DNA of 18,813 nt from Saprospiraceae bacterium (GTDB taxonomy: Bacteria; Bacteroidota; Bacteroidia; Bacteroidales; JAIPBB01), in contig JAIPBB010000068.1 of the NCBI GenBank assembly GCA_021739805.1, positions 1 through 18,813 of the forward strand. Direction: 5' to 3'. The notes beneath the pieces were generated by a model that was given only the letters and a program-made list of their open reading frames with translations, did not search any database and was not told where the DNA came from. A program made the position numbers and the translations under genes. This document shows, one piece after another, positions 8,294-14,557 of the stretch; position 1 is the stretch's first letter, and every line of letters starts with the position of its first letter.

Positions 8294-9178
8294 ATGAAAG
8301 CATACGTATTTCCCGGTCAGGGAGCGCAATTTGTAGGAATGGGGAAAGAGCTTTACGACAATTCTTCATCGTCAAAATCATTATTTCAGAAAGCTAATAG
8401 CATTCTCGGATTCAAAATTACAGATATTATGTTTGATGGAACCGATGAAGAGCTTCGACAAACGAAAGTTACTCAACCTGCTATTTTTCTTCATTCAGTA
8501 ATTTTAGCAAAATCATTAGGTGAAAATTTCAAACCTGATATGGTTGCCGGTCATTCACTTGGTGAATTTTCAGCTTTAGTGGCAAATAATACTCTTTCGT
8601 TTGAAGATGGTTTAATCTTAGTTTCTAAAAGAGCAATGGCAATGCAAAAAGCATGTGAAGCAGAACCTTCAACAATGGCAGCTATTATTGGTATTGATGA
8701 TGCAACAGTTGTTAAAATTTGTAGTTCAATTAAAGAAATTGTTGTGCCTGCAAATTATAATTGCCCCGGTCAATTAGTTATTTCAGGTTCGATGAAAGGA
8801 ATCGAAATAGCATGCGAGAAATTAAAAGAAGCAGGGGCAAAACGAGCATTACCTTTAAATGTTGGTGGTGCATTTCACTCACCATTAATGGAACCTGCAA
8901 GAATTGAACTTGCAAAAGCAATTAATGATGCTAAATTTAACAAACCTATTTGCCCAATCTATCAAAATGTAAACGCACAATCAGTTAGCGAACCTGATAT
9001 AATTAAACAAAATTTAATTTCTCAGCTAACTTCACCTGTTAGATGGACACAAATAATGGAAAATATGATTGCAGATGGAGCTAGTACTTTTATTGAAGTT
9101 GGACCCGGAAAAGTATTACAAGGACTTGTTAAAAAAGTTAAAAGAGATATCATAGCAATAAGTGCCGAAGAATTATAA
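8294..9178 (+). CDS. fabD: Malonyl-CoA:ACP transacylase
   Basis: The 294-residue cytoplasmic enzyme moves malonyl groups from CoA to acyl carrier protein to feed fatty-acid synthesis. Family motifs are all present: GQGAQ at residues 8-12, the nucleophile S88 in GHSLGE, and the catalytic histidine H195 in GGAFHSPL. The C-terminal FIEVGPGKVLQGLVKK is also typical. Length is normal for stand-alone FabD. It follows the BI-1-like gene after 12 nt and is closed by a strong terminator at 9292-9319. Directly after its stop codon, and in the same reading frame, is a 12-bp minisatellite that would encode an Ala-Lys-Glu-Lys tail, but a TAA and a TAG stand between, so the tail is not part of this protein as read. 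Confidence 0.97.
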   Translation: MKAYVFPGQGAQFVGMGKELYDNSSSSKSLFQKANSILGFKITDIMFDGTDEELRQTKVTQPAIFLHSVILAKSLGENFKPDMVAGHSLGEFSALVANNTLSFEDGLILVSKRAMAMQKACEAEPSTMAAIIGIDDATVVKICSSIKEIVVPANYNCPGQLVISGSMKGIEIACEKLKEAGAKRALPLNVGGAFHSPLMEPARIELAKAINDAKFNKPICPIYQNVNAQSVSEPDIIKQNLISQLTSPVRWTQIMENMIADGASTFIEVGPGKVLQGLVKKVKRDIIAISAEEL

Positions 9179-9187
9179 TTAAAATAG

Positions 9188-9253
9188 GCTAAGGCTAAGG
9201 AGAAGGCTAAGGAGAAGGCTAAGGAGAAGGATAAGGAGAAGGCCAAGCAGAAG
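9188..9253. repeat. 12-bp minisatellite in the fabD 3' untranslated region
   Basis: After a half unit GCTAAG come five 12-bp units starting at 9194: three perfect copies of GCTAAGGAGAAG, then GATAAGGAGAAG and GCCAAGCAGAAG. The plus strand is almost pure purine. The array lies between the fabD stop codon and the fabD terminator, so it is expected to be transcribed. A minus-strand open frame across it with repeated Phe-Ser-Leu-Ala is only its shadow. Confidence 0.9.
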
Positions 9254-9291
9254 CATAGCAAAAATTTGTCAAGATAATATTTCTGAATATA

Positions 9292-9319
9292 AGCTTAACT
9301 GAATGTTAGGCTTTTTTTT
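9292..9319 (+). terminator. Intrinsic terminator of fabD
   Basis: AGCTTAAC and GTTAGGCT form an 8-bp stem (one G-U pair) with a TGAAT loop, followed by eight T residues (9312-9319). The T run overlaps the stop codon of the convergent phosphatase gene. The other strand has no T run next to the stem. Confidence 0.85.
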
Positions 9320-10061
9320 ATAGGGTGGAGTTTAATAGATTATTTGTTTCGACAGCTTTTTTAATATATTTCTGAATTAGTGCTAATCTTAAACCTGTTA
9401 AATAATTATAGTTATGCATATCTGTTCCCAGAAAATCAATCATTTTATTATCAATAAGTTTTTCGGCAACATTTTTTGTTTCCTCCGAATAATAACCGCC
9501 CAAAGAAATTGTGTTTAACTGCAAATAAACATTTCGGTCTCTGAACTCCTGATATTTTTTAAAATTCTCATGATAATAGGTATAACGCTCTGCATGTGCA
9601 AGGACAACTTTATATCCGGCAATTTGAAGTTCAAATATTATAGCTGAAAGGTTTGGATGCTCAGCAAAAAATGATAATTCAACAAGAACATAGTTTTTCC
9701 CGAATGTTAATAAATTTCCTTTTTCAAGTTTTTCTTCAAATCCATCATCAATAAGATATTCGGCTGCTGCTTCCAACTCAACCGGTATTCCGGCATTTTT
9801 AACAGCAATTCTTAATTTATCTAATCCACTATTTATGATTTCAGGAGTGTTTTTAAACATATCCTGCATTATATGAGGAGTAGTAATGATTTTTTTAAAT
9901 CCCAAATCAGACATTTTTCTGATAAGACCAAGAGACTCTTCCATCGATTGACAACCATCATCAATTCCCGGAATTAAATGAGAATGCATATCAGCTTTTA
10001 AAACCGAAATATCATACGGCTCACTGAGTTGTTTGTTTATAAACCTTTGAAATAAACTCAT
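9318..10061 (-). CDS. CpsB/YwqE-type PHP tyrosine-protein phosphatase
   Basis: From the ATG at 10061 the protein has 247 residues. The PHP-domain metal motif MHSHLIPGIDDG covers residues 25-36 (H26, H28), followed by ITTPHIM, HAERYTYY and FLGTDMHN, all typical of the CpsB/CapC/YwqE family of metal-dependent tyrosine phosphatases. These dephosphorylate tyrosine kinases (BY-kinases) that control capsule and exopolysaccharide export. No signal peptide is present, so it should act in the cytoplasm. An upstream Met at 10076 would add MYICH, but a promoter box at 10066-10073 lies between the two starts and favours the shorter form, MSLFQRF. It is downstream of rfbB and galE on the same strand, which fits polysaccharide control. 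The partner kinase is not in this window. Confidence 0.88.
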   Translation of the reverse strand: MSLFQRFINKQLSEPYDISVLKADMHSHLIPGIDDGCQSMEESLGLIRKMSDLGFKKIITTPHIMQDMFKNTPEIINSGLDKLRIAVKNAGIPVELEAAAEYLIDDGFEEKLEKGNLLTFGKNYVLVELSFFAEHPNLSAIIFELQIAGYKVVLAHAERYTYYHENFKKYQEFRDRNVYLQLNTISLGGYYSEETKNVAEKLIDNKMIDFLGTDMHNYNYLTGLRLALIQKYIKKAVETNNLLNSTL

Positions 10062-10065
10062 GTGG

Positions 10066-10073
10066 CAAATATA
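10066..10073 (-). promoter_or_regulatory. Candidate -7 box for the phosphatase gene
   Basis: The minus strand reads TATATTTG, matching TAnnTTTG, and ends 5 nt before the ATG at 10061. If used, transcription would begin at or next to the start codon, giving a leaderless message. No -33 box is visible at the usual distance. Confidence 0.35.
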
Positions 10074-10125
10074 CAACTTTGTGGATATTAATTGTAATGC
10101 ATATTCAAATTGTGTGATGGTTACA

Positions 10126-10333
10126 TTGTTTACCCTGTGGAATGTGAAACGGAGTGAACTATTCCAACAGGGTTCGATTGTTTACCCTGTGAAATGTGAA
10201 ACGAAGTGAACTATTCCAACAGGGTTCGATTGTTTATCCTGTGGAATGTGAAACGAAGTGAACTATTCCAACAGGGTTCGATTGTTTATCCTGTGGAATG
10301 TGAAACGAAGTGAACTATTCCAACAGGCTTACA
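10126..10333. repeat. 52-bp tandem repeat, four copies, each a hairpin
   Basis: Units begin with TTGTTTAYCCTGTG at 10126, 10178, 10230 and 10282. They differ at only a few positions (ACC/ATC near the start, GTGG/GTGA, ACGGAG/ACGAAG); the last has a diverged end. Each unit holds arms CCTGTGGAAT and ATTCCAACAGG, which pair with one bulged base around a loop with a direct GTGAA repeat. There are no unique spacers, and 52 is not a multiple of 3, so it is neither CRISPR nor coding. Confidence 0.95.
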
Positions 10334-10380
10334 TTGCTAAATTGTTATATTGCTATATTGTTAAATTGTTAAATTGTTAA
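10333..10380. repeat. 8-bp tandem repeat, six copies
   Basis: Six units in exact 8-bp register follow the consensus ATTGYTAW: ATTGCTAA, ATTGTTAT, ATTGCTAT, then ATTGTTAA three times. The array starts on the last base of the 52-bp array. Confidence 0.85.
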
Positions 10381-10388
10381 TCCCCCTA

Positions 10389-10435
10389 GTCATCCCGAGT
10401 ATTTCGAGCTTGCGAGAAATGTATCGAGGGAGACG
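10389..10435. repeat. Hairpin element of the GTCATCCCGAG type
   Basis: The element opens with GTCATCCCGAG and closes with TCGAGGGAGACGG. Its arms (TCCCGAG with TCGAGGGA, and ATTTC with GAAAT inside) give an imperfect stem-loop. From general knowledge, intergenic words of this kind recur in many unrelated bacterial genomes; copy number here cannot be judged from one window. Confidence 0.6.
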
Positions 10436-10448
10436 GGTTAAAATTTCA

Positions 10449-10621
10449 AATGACAGCGAAGCAAATGACAACCTAATGACGCACAGCAAATGACAACTGA
10501 ATGACGTGCGAAGCACAAATGACAACCTAATGACGCGAAGCAAATGACCACTGAATGACGTGCGAAGCACAAATAACAATCCAATGACGCAAAGCAAATG
10601 ACTATTTAATGACGCAAAGCA
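10449..10621. repeat. Alternating 25/29-bp degenerate tandem array
   Basis: After a 15-bp partial unit, units start at 10464 (25 bp), 10489 (29), 10518 (25), 10543 (29), 10572 (25) and 10597 (25). All start with AATGAC or AATAAC and have AATGACG in the middle. The 29-bp type ends in GTGCGAAGCACA and the 25-bp type in GCRMAGCA, so the first part has a higher-order period of 54 bp. The array ends about 13 bp past the rfbB stop codon. Confidence 0.9.
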
Positions 10622-10634
10622 AATAAATATTACC

Positions 10635-11687
10635 CTACCTTGCTACATATTGCTCTTCATAATATTTCTGATAGTTGCCTGAAGTAACATTTTCAAGCCA
10701 TTCTGTATTTTCAAGATACCATTTAATTGTTTTTTCAATTCCTTCTTCAAACTGAAGTGAAGGTTTCCAGCCTAATTCGTTTTGAAGTTTTGTTGAATCA
10801 ATTGCATATCTCAAATCATGACCGGCTCTGTCTTTAACATATGTAATAAGTTTTTCGGATGTTCCTTCCAATCGACCTAATTGCCTGTCCATAACTTTAC
10901 AAAGCACCTTGATTAAATCGATATTTGTCCATTCGTTATGCCCGCCAATATTATAGGTTTCACCAATTTTATTAGAATGAAATATCACATCAATTGCTCT
11001 GGCATGGTCTTCAACCCAAAGCCAATCCCTGACATTTTCACCTTTTCCATAAACAGGCAAAGGTTTATTGTTTTTAATATTATTAATAAAAAGTGGAATA
11101 AGTTTTTCAGGAAACTGGAAAGAACCGTAATTGTTTGAACAATTTGAAATTATAATTGGAATTCCAAATGTGTCGTGATAAGCTCTGACAAAATGGTCGG
11201 AGCTTGCTTTTGAAGCAGAATAAGGGCTATGAGGGTCGTAAGCTGTAGTTTCCAGAAACATTCCTTCATCGCCAAGCGAGCCGTAAACCTCATCAGTTGA
11301 AACGTGGTAGAATAATTTTCCTTCGAAATTATCTTTCCAAATATGCTTTGCTGAGTTTAGTAAATTAACAGTTCCAATCACATTAGTGAAGACAAATTCA
11401 GTCGGGTTTGTTATTGAGCGGTCAACATGCGACTCAGCTGCGAGATGAATTACTGCATCGAATTTATATTCTTCAAAAAGTTTTGAAATTAGCTCTGCAT
11501 CAACGATATCAGCTTTTATAAAAGCATAATTATCTTCATCTTCAATGTCTTTAAGATTAGCAAGATTTCCTGCATAAGTGAGTTTATCAAGATTATAAAT
11601 CATATAATTTTTATATTTCTTAACAAACAATCTTACTAAATGAGAGCCAATGAATCCGGCTCCACCGGTGATTAGAATTTTTTTCAT
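10635..11687 (-). CDS. rfbB: dTDP-glucose 4,6-dehydratase
   Basis: The 350-residue cytoplasmic enzyme converts dTDP-glucose to dTDP-4-keto-6-deoxyglucose, the entry to dTDP-rhamnose and other deoxysugars of O-antigen and exopolysaccharide. The NAD-binding motif GGAGFIGSH starts at residue 8. HLAAESHVDRSI (81-92), the TDE triad at 131-133 and the YxxxK pair Y156/K160 (YSASK) are all characteristic of the dehydratase rather than a generic epimerase. Length is typical. The rfbA, rfbC and rfbD genes that normally accompany it are not in this window. It lies between galE upstream and the phosphatase gene downstream, each separated by hundreds of bases of repeats. I see no Bacteroidota promoter box directly before it, so it may be read from the galE promoter. 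Confidence 0.95.
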   Translation of the reverse strand: MKKILITGGAGFIGSHLVRLFVKKYKNYMIYNLDKLTYAGNLANLKDIEDEDNYAFIKADIVDAELISKLFEEYKFDAVIHLAAESHVDRSITNPTEFVFTNVIGTVNLLNSAKHIWKDNFEGKLFYHVSTDEVYGSLGDEGMFLETTAYDPHSPYSASKASSDHFVRAYHDTFGIPIIISNCSNNYGSFQFPEKLIPLFINNIKNNKPLPVYGKGENVRDWLWVEDHARAIDVIFHSNKIGETYNIGGHNEWTNIDLIKVLCKVMDRQLGRLEGTSEKLITYVKDRAGHDLRYAIDSTKLQNELGWKPSLQFEEGIEKTIKWYLENTEWLENVTSGNYQKYYEEQYVAR

Positions 11688-11742
11688 TATTATTTGTTTA
11701 TATTTAAGTTCTATTTTTCGTTGCTTCTCGTTGCTCGATTCT

Positions 11743-11856
11743 CGTCATTGCGAGCGAAGCGAAGCAATCCGTCTGTTCAAAGCGAAGCATCTGTTTCTAT
11801 GCTTTCTTCACTTCATTACAAGGGATTGCTTCAGTCGTTCCTCCCTCGCAATGACG
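11743..11856. repeat. 114-bp palindromic element with CGTCATTGCGAG ends
   Basis: The left arm (11743-11770) and the reverse complement of the right arm (11823-11856) both begin CGTCATTGCGAG and both end GAAGCAATCC, differing only in the middle and by 6 bp in length. Between them GAAGCAT and ATGCTTTC can form an inner hairpin. The whole could fold into a long branched stem, as in REP or MITE-like sequences. The end words resemble an intergenic repeat found widely in bacteria; no transposase is nearby. Confidence 0.75.
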
Positions 11857-11876
11857 CCCTGAATTAGTAGATTGCC

Positions 11877-12072
11877 AAACAACCTTTTGCCTTTTTACTT
11901 CTTACTTCCGACTTCGGTCTTCCGACTTTTTACTTTTGCCTTTTTACTTTCGAAGCGAAGTCCATACGGATTCATAAAATCACAAGTCCGTAGGATGCCT
12001 TTTGCCTTTCTCCTTTCAACCGATAGAGTCCGTCTAGATTGCTTGCAACCCGTAACTCGCAACCCGCAACCC
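11877..12072. repeat. Pyrimidine-rich word-repeat tract 3' of galE
   Basis: The plus strand repeats short words: CCTTTTGCCTTT three times (near 11882, 11936 with one change, and 11997), CTTCCGACTT twice with slight change, and AACCCG/AACTCG four times at 12047-12073. Read in the direction of galE this is a purine-rich 3' region that begins within a few bases of the stop codon. Spacing is irregular, so it is not a clean tandem array. Confidence 0.65.
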
Positions 12073-12075
12073 GAA

Positions 12076-13092
12076 TCAACTCACCGCCAACTTCCTCTCC
12101 CATTTCCATGCTGACAATGTCATATCATCAAGACTCAATTCAGCTTTCCAACCTAATTCTTCGTTTGCATAAGTTGTGTCGGCCCAAACTTTTTCAATAT
12201 CGCCCGGACGCCGATCAACTATTTTATAATTTAATTTTATTCCTGTAGTTTTCTCAAATGATTTTATAACGTCTAAAACAGAAAACCCATTTCCTGTTCC
12301 TAAATTAAAAACTTCAAAATTTGATTTAGTTTTATTTTCAATCATCCGTTTCACGGCAATTACGTGAGCTTTTGCCAAATCCACAACATGTATATAATCT
12401 CTTATACCTGTTCCATCAGGAGTTTGATAATCGCCACCAAAAACCCTTAAAACATTTCGTCTTCCAATTGCAGTTTGAGTTATAAAAGGCATAAGATTAT
12501 TAGGAACTCCCAGCGGAAGCTCTCCAATTAAAGCTGATTCATGTGCTCCTATTGGATTGAAATACCGAAGTGCAATTGCTTTTATTTCAGAAACTTTAGA
12601 ATTATCCAGGATGATTTCTTCGCAGATTTGTTTTGTGTTACCATAAGGAGATTCAGCAAATTTTATCGGTGCTTGTTCAGTAACGGGAAGTATATCAGGT
12701 TGCCCATAAACTGTGCAAGATGATGAAAACACAATATTTTTAATATTGAATCCCGACATACAATCCAAAACATTTATCAAACTATTGAGATTATTACGAT
12801 AGTAAGAAAGCGGCTTTTCAACTGACTCCCCTACTGCCTTAAATGCTGCGAAATGAATTATTCCTTCTATGTCTTTATTATTTTCAAAAAACATTTTAGT
12901 CATTTCGGCATCACAGAGATTGAATTTTTCAAACTCGGGTTTAATTCCTGTAATTTTTTGAATATTATCTAAAACTTTAATATTAGAATTAGATAAATCG
13001 TCAACTATAATAACATCAAAACCACTTTGCTGCAATTCCACAACTGTGTGAGAACCAATAAATCCTGTTCCGCCTGTTACAAGTATTTTCAT
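12076..13092 (-). CDS. galE: UDP-glucose 4-epimerase
   Basis: The 338-residue cytoplasmic enzyme interconverts UDP-glucose and UDP-galactose, supplying sugars for surface polysaccharide and galactose use. The NAD-binding motif GGTGFIGSH starts at residue 7. The catalytic serine S125 lies in FSSSCTVYG, and Y150/K154 form the YxxxK pair in YGNTK, with the same 25-residue S-to-Y spacing as E. coli GalE. NPIGAHESALIGE and the C-terminal DRRPGDIEKVWADTTYANEELGWKA are typical of bacterial GalE, and length is normal. The gene has the best promoter in the window, at 13121-13151. Repeat DNA starts within a few bases of its stop codon. The rfbB gene lies downstream on the same strand, which fits a polysaccharide locus. 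Confidence 0.96.
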   Translation of the reverse strand: MKILVTGGTGFIGSHTVVELQQSGFDVIIVDDLSNSNIKVLDNIQKITGIKPEFEKFNLCDAEMTKMFFENNKDIEGIIHFAAFKAVGESVEKPLSYYRNNLNSLINVLDCMSGFNIKNIVFSSSCTVYGQPDILPVTEQAPIKFAESPYGNTKQICEEIILDNSKVSEIKAIALRYFNPIGAHESALIGELPLGVPNNLMPFITQTAIGRRNVLRVFGGDYQTPDGTGIRDYIHVVDLAKAHVIAVKRMIENKTKSNFEVFNLGTGNGFSVLDVIKSFEKTTGIKLNYKIVDRRPGDIEKVWADTTYANEELGWKAELSLDDMTLSAWKWERKLAVS

Positions 13093-13120
13093 TTAAAATG
13101 ATTTTGTAATAAATTTTGTT

Positions 13121-13151
13121 CAAAGATAGTGTTTGACATTTATAAAGCAAA
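13121..13151 (-). promoter_or_regulatory. Strong Bacteroidota promoter for galE
   Basis: On the minus strand TTTG (13151-13148) is followed after exactly 19 nt by TATCTTTG (13128-13121), matching both boxes of the Bacteroidota primary-sigma consensus (TTTG, about 19 nt, TAnnTTTG). The expected leader before the ATG at 13092 is about 25 nt. Confidence 0.78.
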
Positions 13152-13746
13152 ATTAATAAATTTTCAAGCGGTAATATTTGGAATAACATCTAAATCTTCT
13201 CAAGGAATAGTTCGTAATTTCAAACCTTAAGTGTTGTTATGTATTAGCATTTTTTATAAAATAACATTAACAATAATTACATCCAGCACTGCCGATAAAC
13301 GAATCCCTACTTTCCTAAGCCTAGTTTAGCTTAGCATACCAACCCAAAATATAATCATAATTAAAAAATCAGGTTCAGACTTATGAAATTATCCTTAGAA
13401 AATGCCTTACTCGCAATTAAATAATATTTTTATGTGGTGATTTGTTAATTTGTTAAATTTGAGATTCAATATTTCGAAATAAATGAATGATGATATTAAC
13501 AGGCTGAAGTGTGCAAACAAAATACTATGCCACACGAAAGGATCCTAAAATCCTCATGTCTTTTGTTGAATCCTTTTGTAGGCTTCGACTCTCAGCTTTA
13601 CAGTCACCCTGAGCGGAGTCGAAGGGTATTGGTTAACAGGGAATTAAACTTAACATACGGATTTTAGGAAGGATTCGTGCGGCAGCGGTGAGACTTTTTT
13701 AATGAACTGATTTTATATCCTTAAGTTTATAGAAATAAATAAACAG
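13152..13746. other. Roughly 600-bp non-coding gap with hairpin elements
   Basis: No credible gene lies between the galE promoter and the lipoprotein gene. The gap holds a small hairpin CTAAGC/GCTTAG at 13315-13334, a word at 13287-13316 (CTGCCG, ACGAATCC, TTCCTAA) that resembles the end of the element at 13529-13683, and that inverted-repeat element itself. The rest is AT-rich with nothing I can name. Confidence 0.8.
13529..13683. repeat. 155-bp element with 30-bp imperfect inverted ends and an inner hairpin
   Basis: The left end (13529-13558) and the reverse complement of the right end (13654-13683) match at 23 of 30 positions, sharing GCC, CACGAA, TCCTAAAATCC and ATG. Inside, CTTCGACTCTCAG (13583-13595) pairs with CTGAGCGGAGTCGAAG (13609-13624) apart from a 3-nt bulge. 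That inner hairpin belongs to the CCCTGAGCGGAGTCGAAGGG type, an intergenic word seen in many bacteria. There is no transposase, so it would be a non-autonomous or decayed element if mobile. Confidence 0.7.
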
Positions 13747-14202
13747 CTAATAATTATCTAAAACTTTTTTATCAAAATTTATTCTTTTAAGAGTGTTTTC
13801 GAGCTGGGAAATTAAATCTTTATTGCCATTTGTCTTTCGTAAATCTTTTATTATCTGAACAAACAAATTTATTGATTCATTTCTATTCAATTTATAATTG
13901 TAAGCTTTCCCGTTGCTCTCAATAACAGATATCTTAAAACTACCATACTCATATATTTCATTCTCACACTTCTTTTCATAAAAATCAGATATGGTGTTTT
14001 CCACGACTGAGTAAGACTCATTCTTTACAACATAATTAAATTCAGAATGAACAACAGAAGTTGCCTTTGTACTTATAATTATTGTAAAAATTGGTTTATC
14101 GCAAATTCCAGAATGTTCAATTCGTATCAATTCGTTTTGATTTTTTGAAGACCCACATGATAATAATAAAATTAGCAATAAGCTGCCTACTATTGTTTTC
14201 AT
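13747..14202 (-). CDS. Predicted lipoprotein, unknown function
   Basis: The 151-residue protein has a lipoprotein signal: Lys-bearing N-terminus, hydrophobic core, and lipobox LLSC with Cys16, followed by GSSKNQNE. The mature part is small, mixed in charge and predicted to be mostly strands, with a C-terminal helical stretch (residues 110-145) rich in Lys and Asn. It contains no motif I recognise. The lack of an Asp at +2 does not settle inner- or outer-membrane location in this phylum. It stands alone on the minus strand, with long non-coding gaps on both sides and no clear promoter box. It is a real gene by signal peptide and codon pattern; its function is unknown. Confidence 0.7.
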   Translation of the reverse strand: MKTIVGSLLLILLLSCGSSKNQNELIRIEHSGICDKPIFTIIISTKATSVVHSEFNYVVKNESYSVVENTISDFYEKKCENEIYEYGSFKISVIESNGKAYNYKLNRNESINLFVQIIKDLRKTNGNKDLISQLENTLKRINFDKKVLDNY

Positions 14203-14557
14203 AATTGATAAGTTAAAATATTAATACAATCTCTAATTCAAAAAACTTTAATATCAGTTTGTTTGATGAGAAAACTCAAACATCCTCATAAAAGTAATTA
14301 TAAAAACAATACCTACAAATCATTATCTTAGTTTGTATATCCATTTATGTATTTACAACAAATTAAATTTTCCCGGATTATTTTGATGTTTAGTAAATAA
14401 AATATAAATTTGAGAAATATAATTAATGGATAACGAATAATTTTCTCAAAGCGATAAGAACGTTGTTTATATTCAAGAAATATAGAACTTTGCTAAAGTG
14501 GAAATAAAGAACTTGAAGGTGTGTTAATTAGAAGTTAGGCGTAATTTAAAAAGAAAA
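14203..14557. other. 355-bp AT-rich gap between divergent lipoprotein genes
   Basis: I see no gene, no clear promoter box and no large repeat. Two weak hairpins are present: GTTTGA/TCAAAC at 14261-14281 and TATATT/AATATA at 14468-14484. A GTTAGGC word near 14535 recalls an integron attC core, but no paired core was found. Confidence 0.6.

Larger units (their letters stand above)
10077..10634. other. 558-bp non-coding block made of stacked repeats
   Basis: This gap between rfbB and the phosphatase gene holds no credible gene. In order it contains a 52-bp x4 array (10126-10333), an 8-bp x6 array (10333-10380), a hairpin element (10389-10435) and an alternating 25/29-bp array (10449-10621). Minus-strand frames across it translate to repeated Leu-Arg-Thr-Ser-Phe words and are repeat shadows. 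Confidence 0.9.
11688..12075. other. 388-bp non-coding gap of inverted and word-like repeats
   Basis: The gap between galE and rfbB has no credible gene; short open frames on the plus strand translate to low-complexity Phe/Leu/Pro/Ser strings. It holds a palindromic element at 11743-11856 and a pyrimidine-rich word-repeat tract at 11877-12072. No promoter box for rfbB is visible in it. Confidence 0.85.

Noticed and set aside
9022..9261. Minus-strand open frame with repeated Phe-Ser-Leu-Ala overlapping the fabD end
   Set aside because: It is the antisense reading of the 12-bp minisatellite and of the conserved fabD 3' end; low-complexity product, no support as a gene.
10170..10180. tRNA gene, from GGTTCGATT words resembling a T-loop
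   Set aside because: The word recurs once per 52-bp unit and no acceptor, D or anticodon stem can be built around it.
10126..10333. CRISPR array
   Set aside because: The 52-bp units abut directly with no unique spacers, and no cas gene is present.
10361..10597. Minus-strand 78-codon open frame in the rfbB 3' gap
   Set aside because: It is a translation of the 25/29-bp array with repeated peptide words and no start-region signal.
11872..12248. Plus-strand open frames of 69-80 codons in the galE-rfbB gap and galE 3' end
   Set aside because: Low-complexity repeat translation or antisense to galE; no homology recognised.
14535..14545. Integron attC site before the TPR lipoprotein gene
   Set aside because: Only one GTTAGGC-like core is present, with no partner core or stem, and no integrase is in view.
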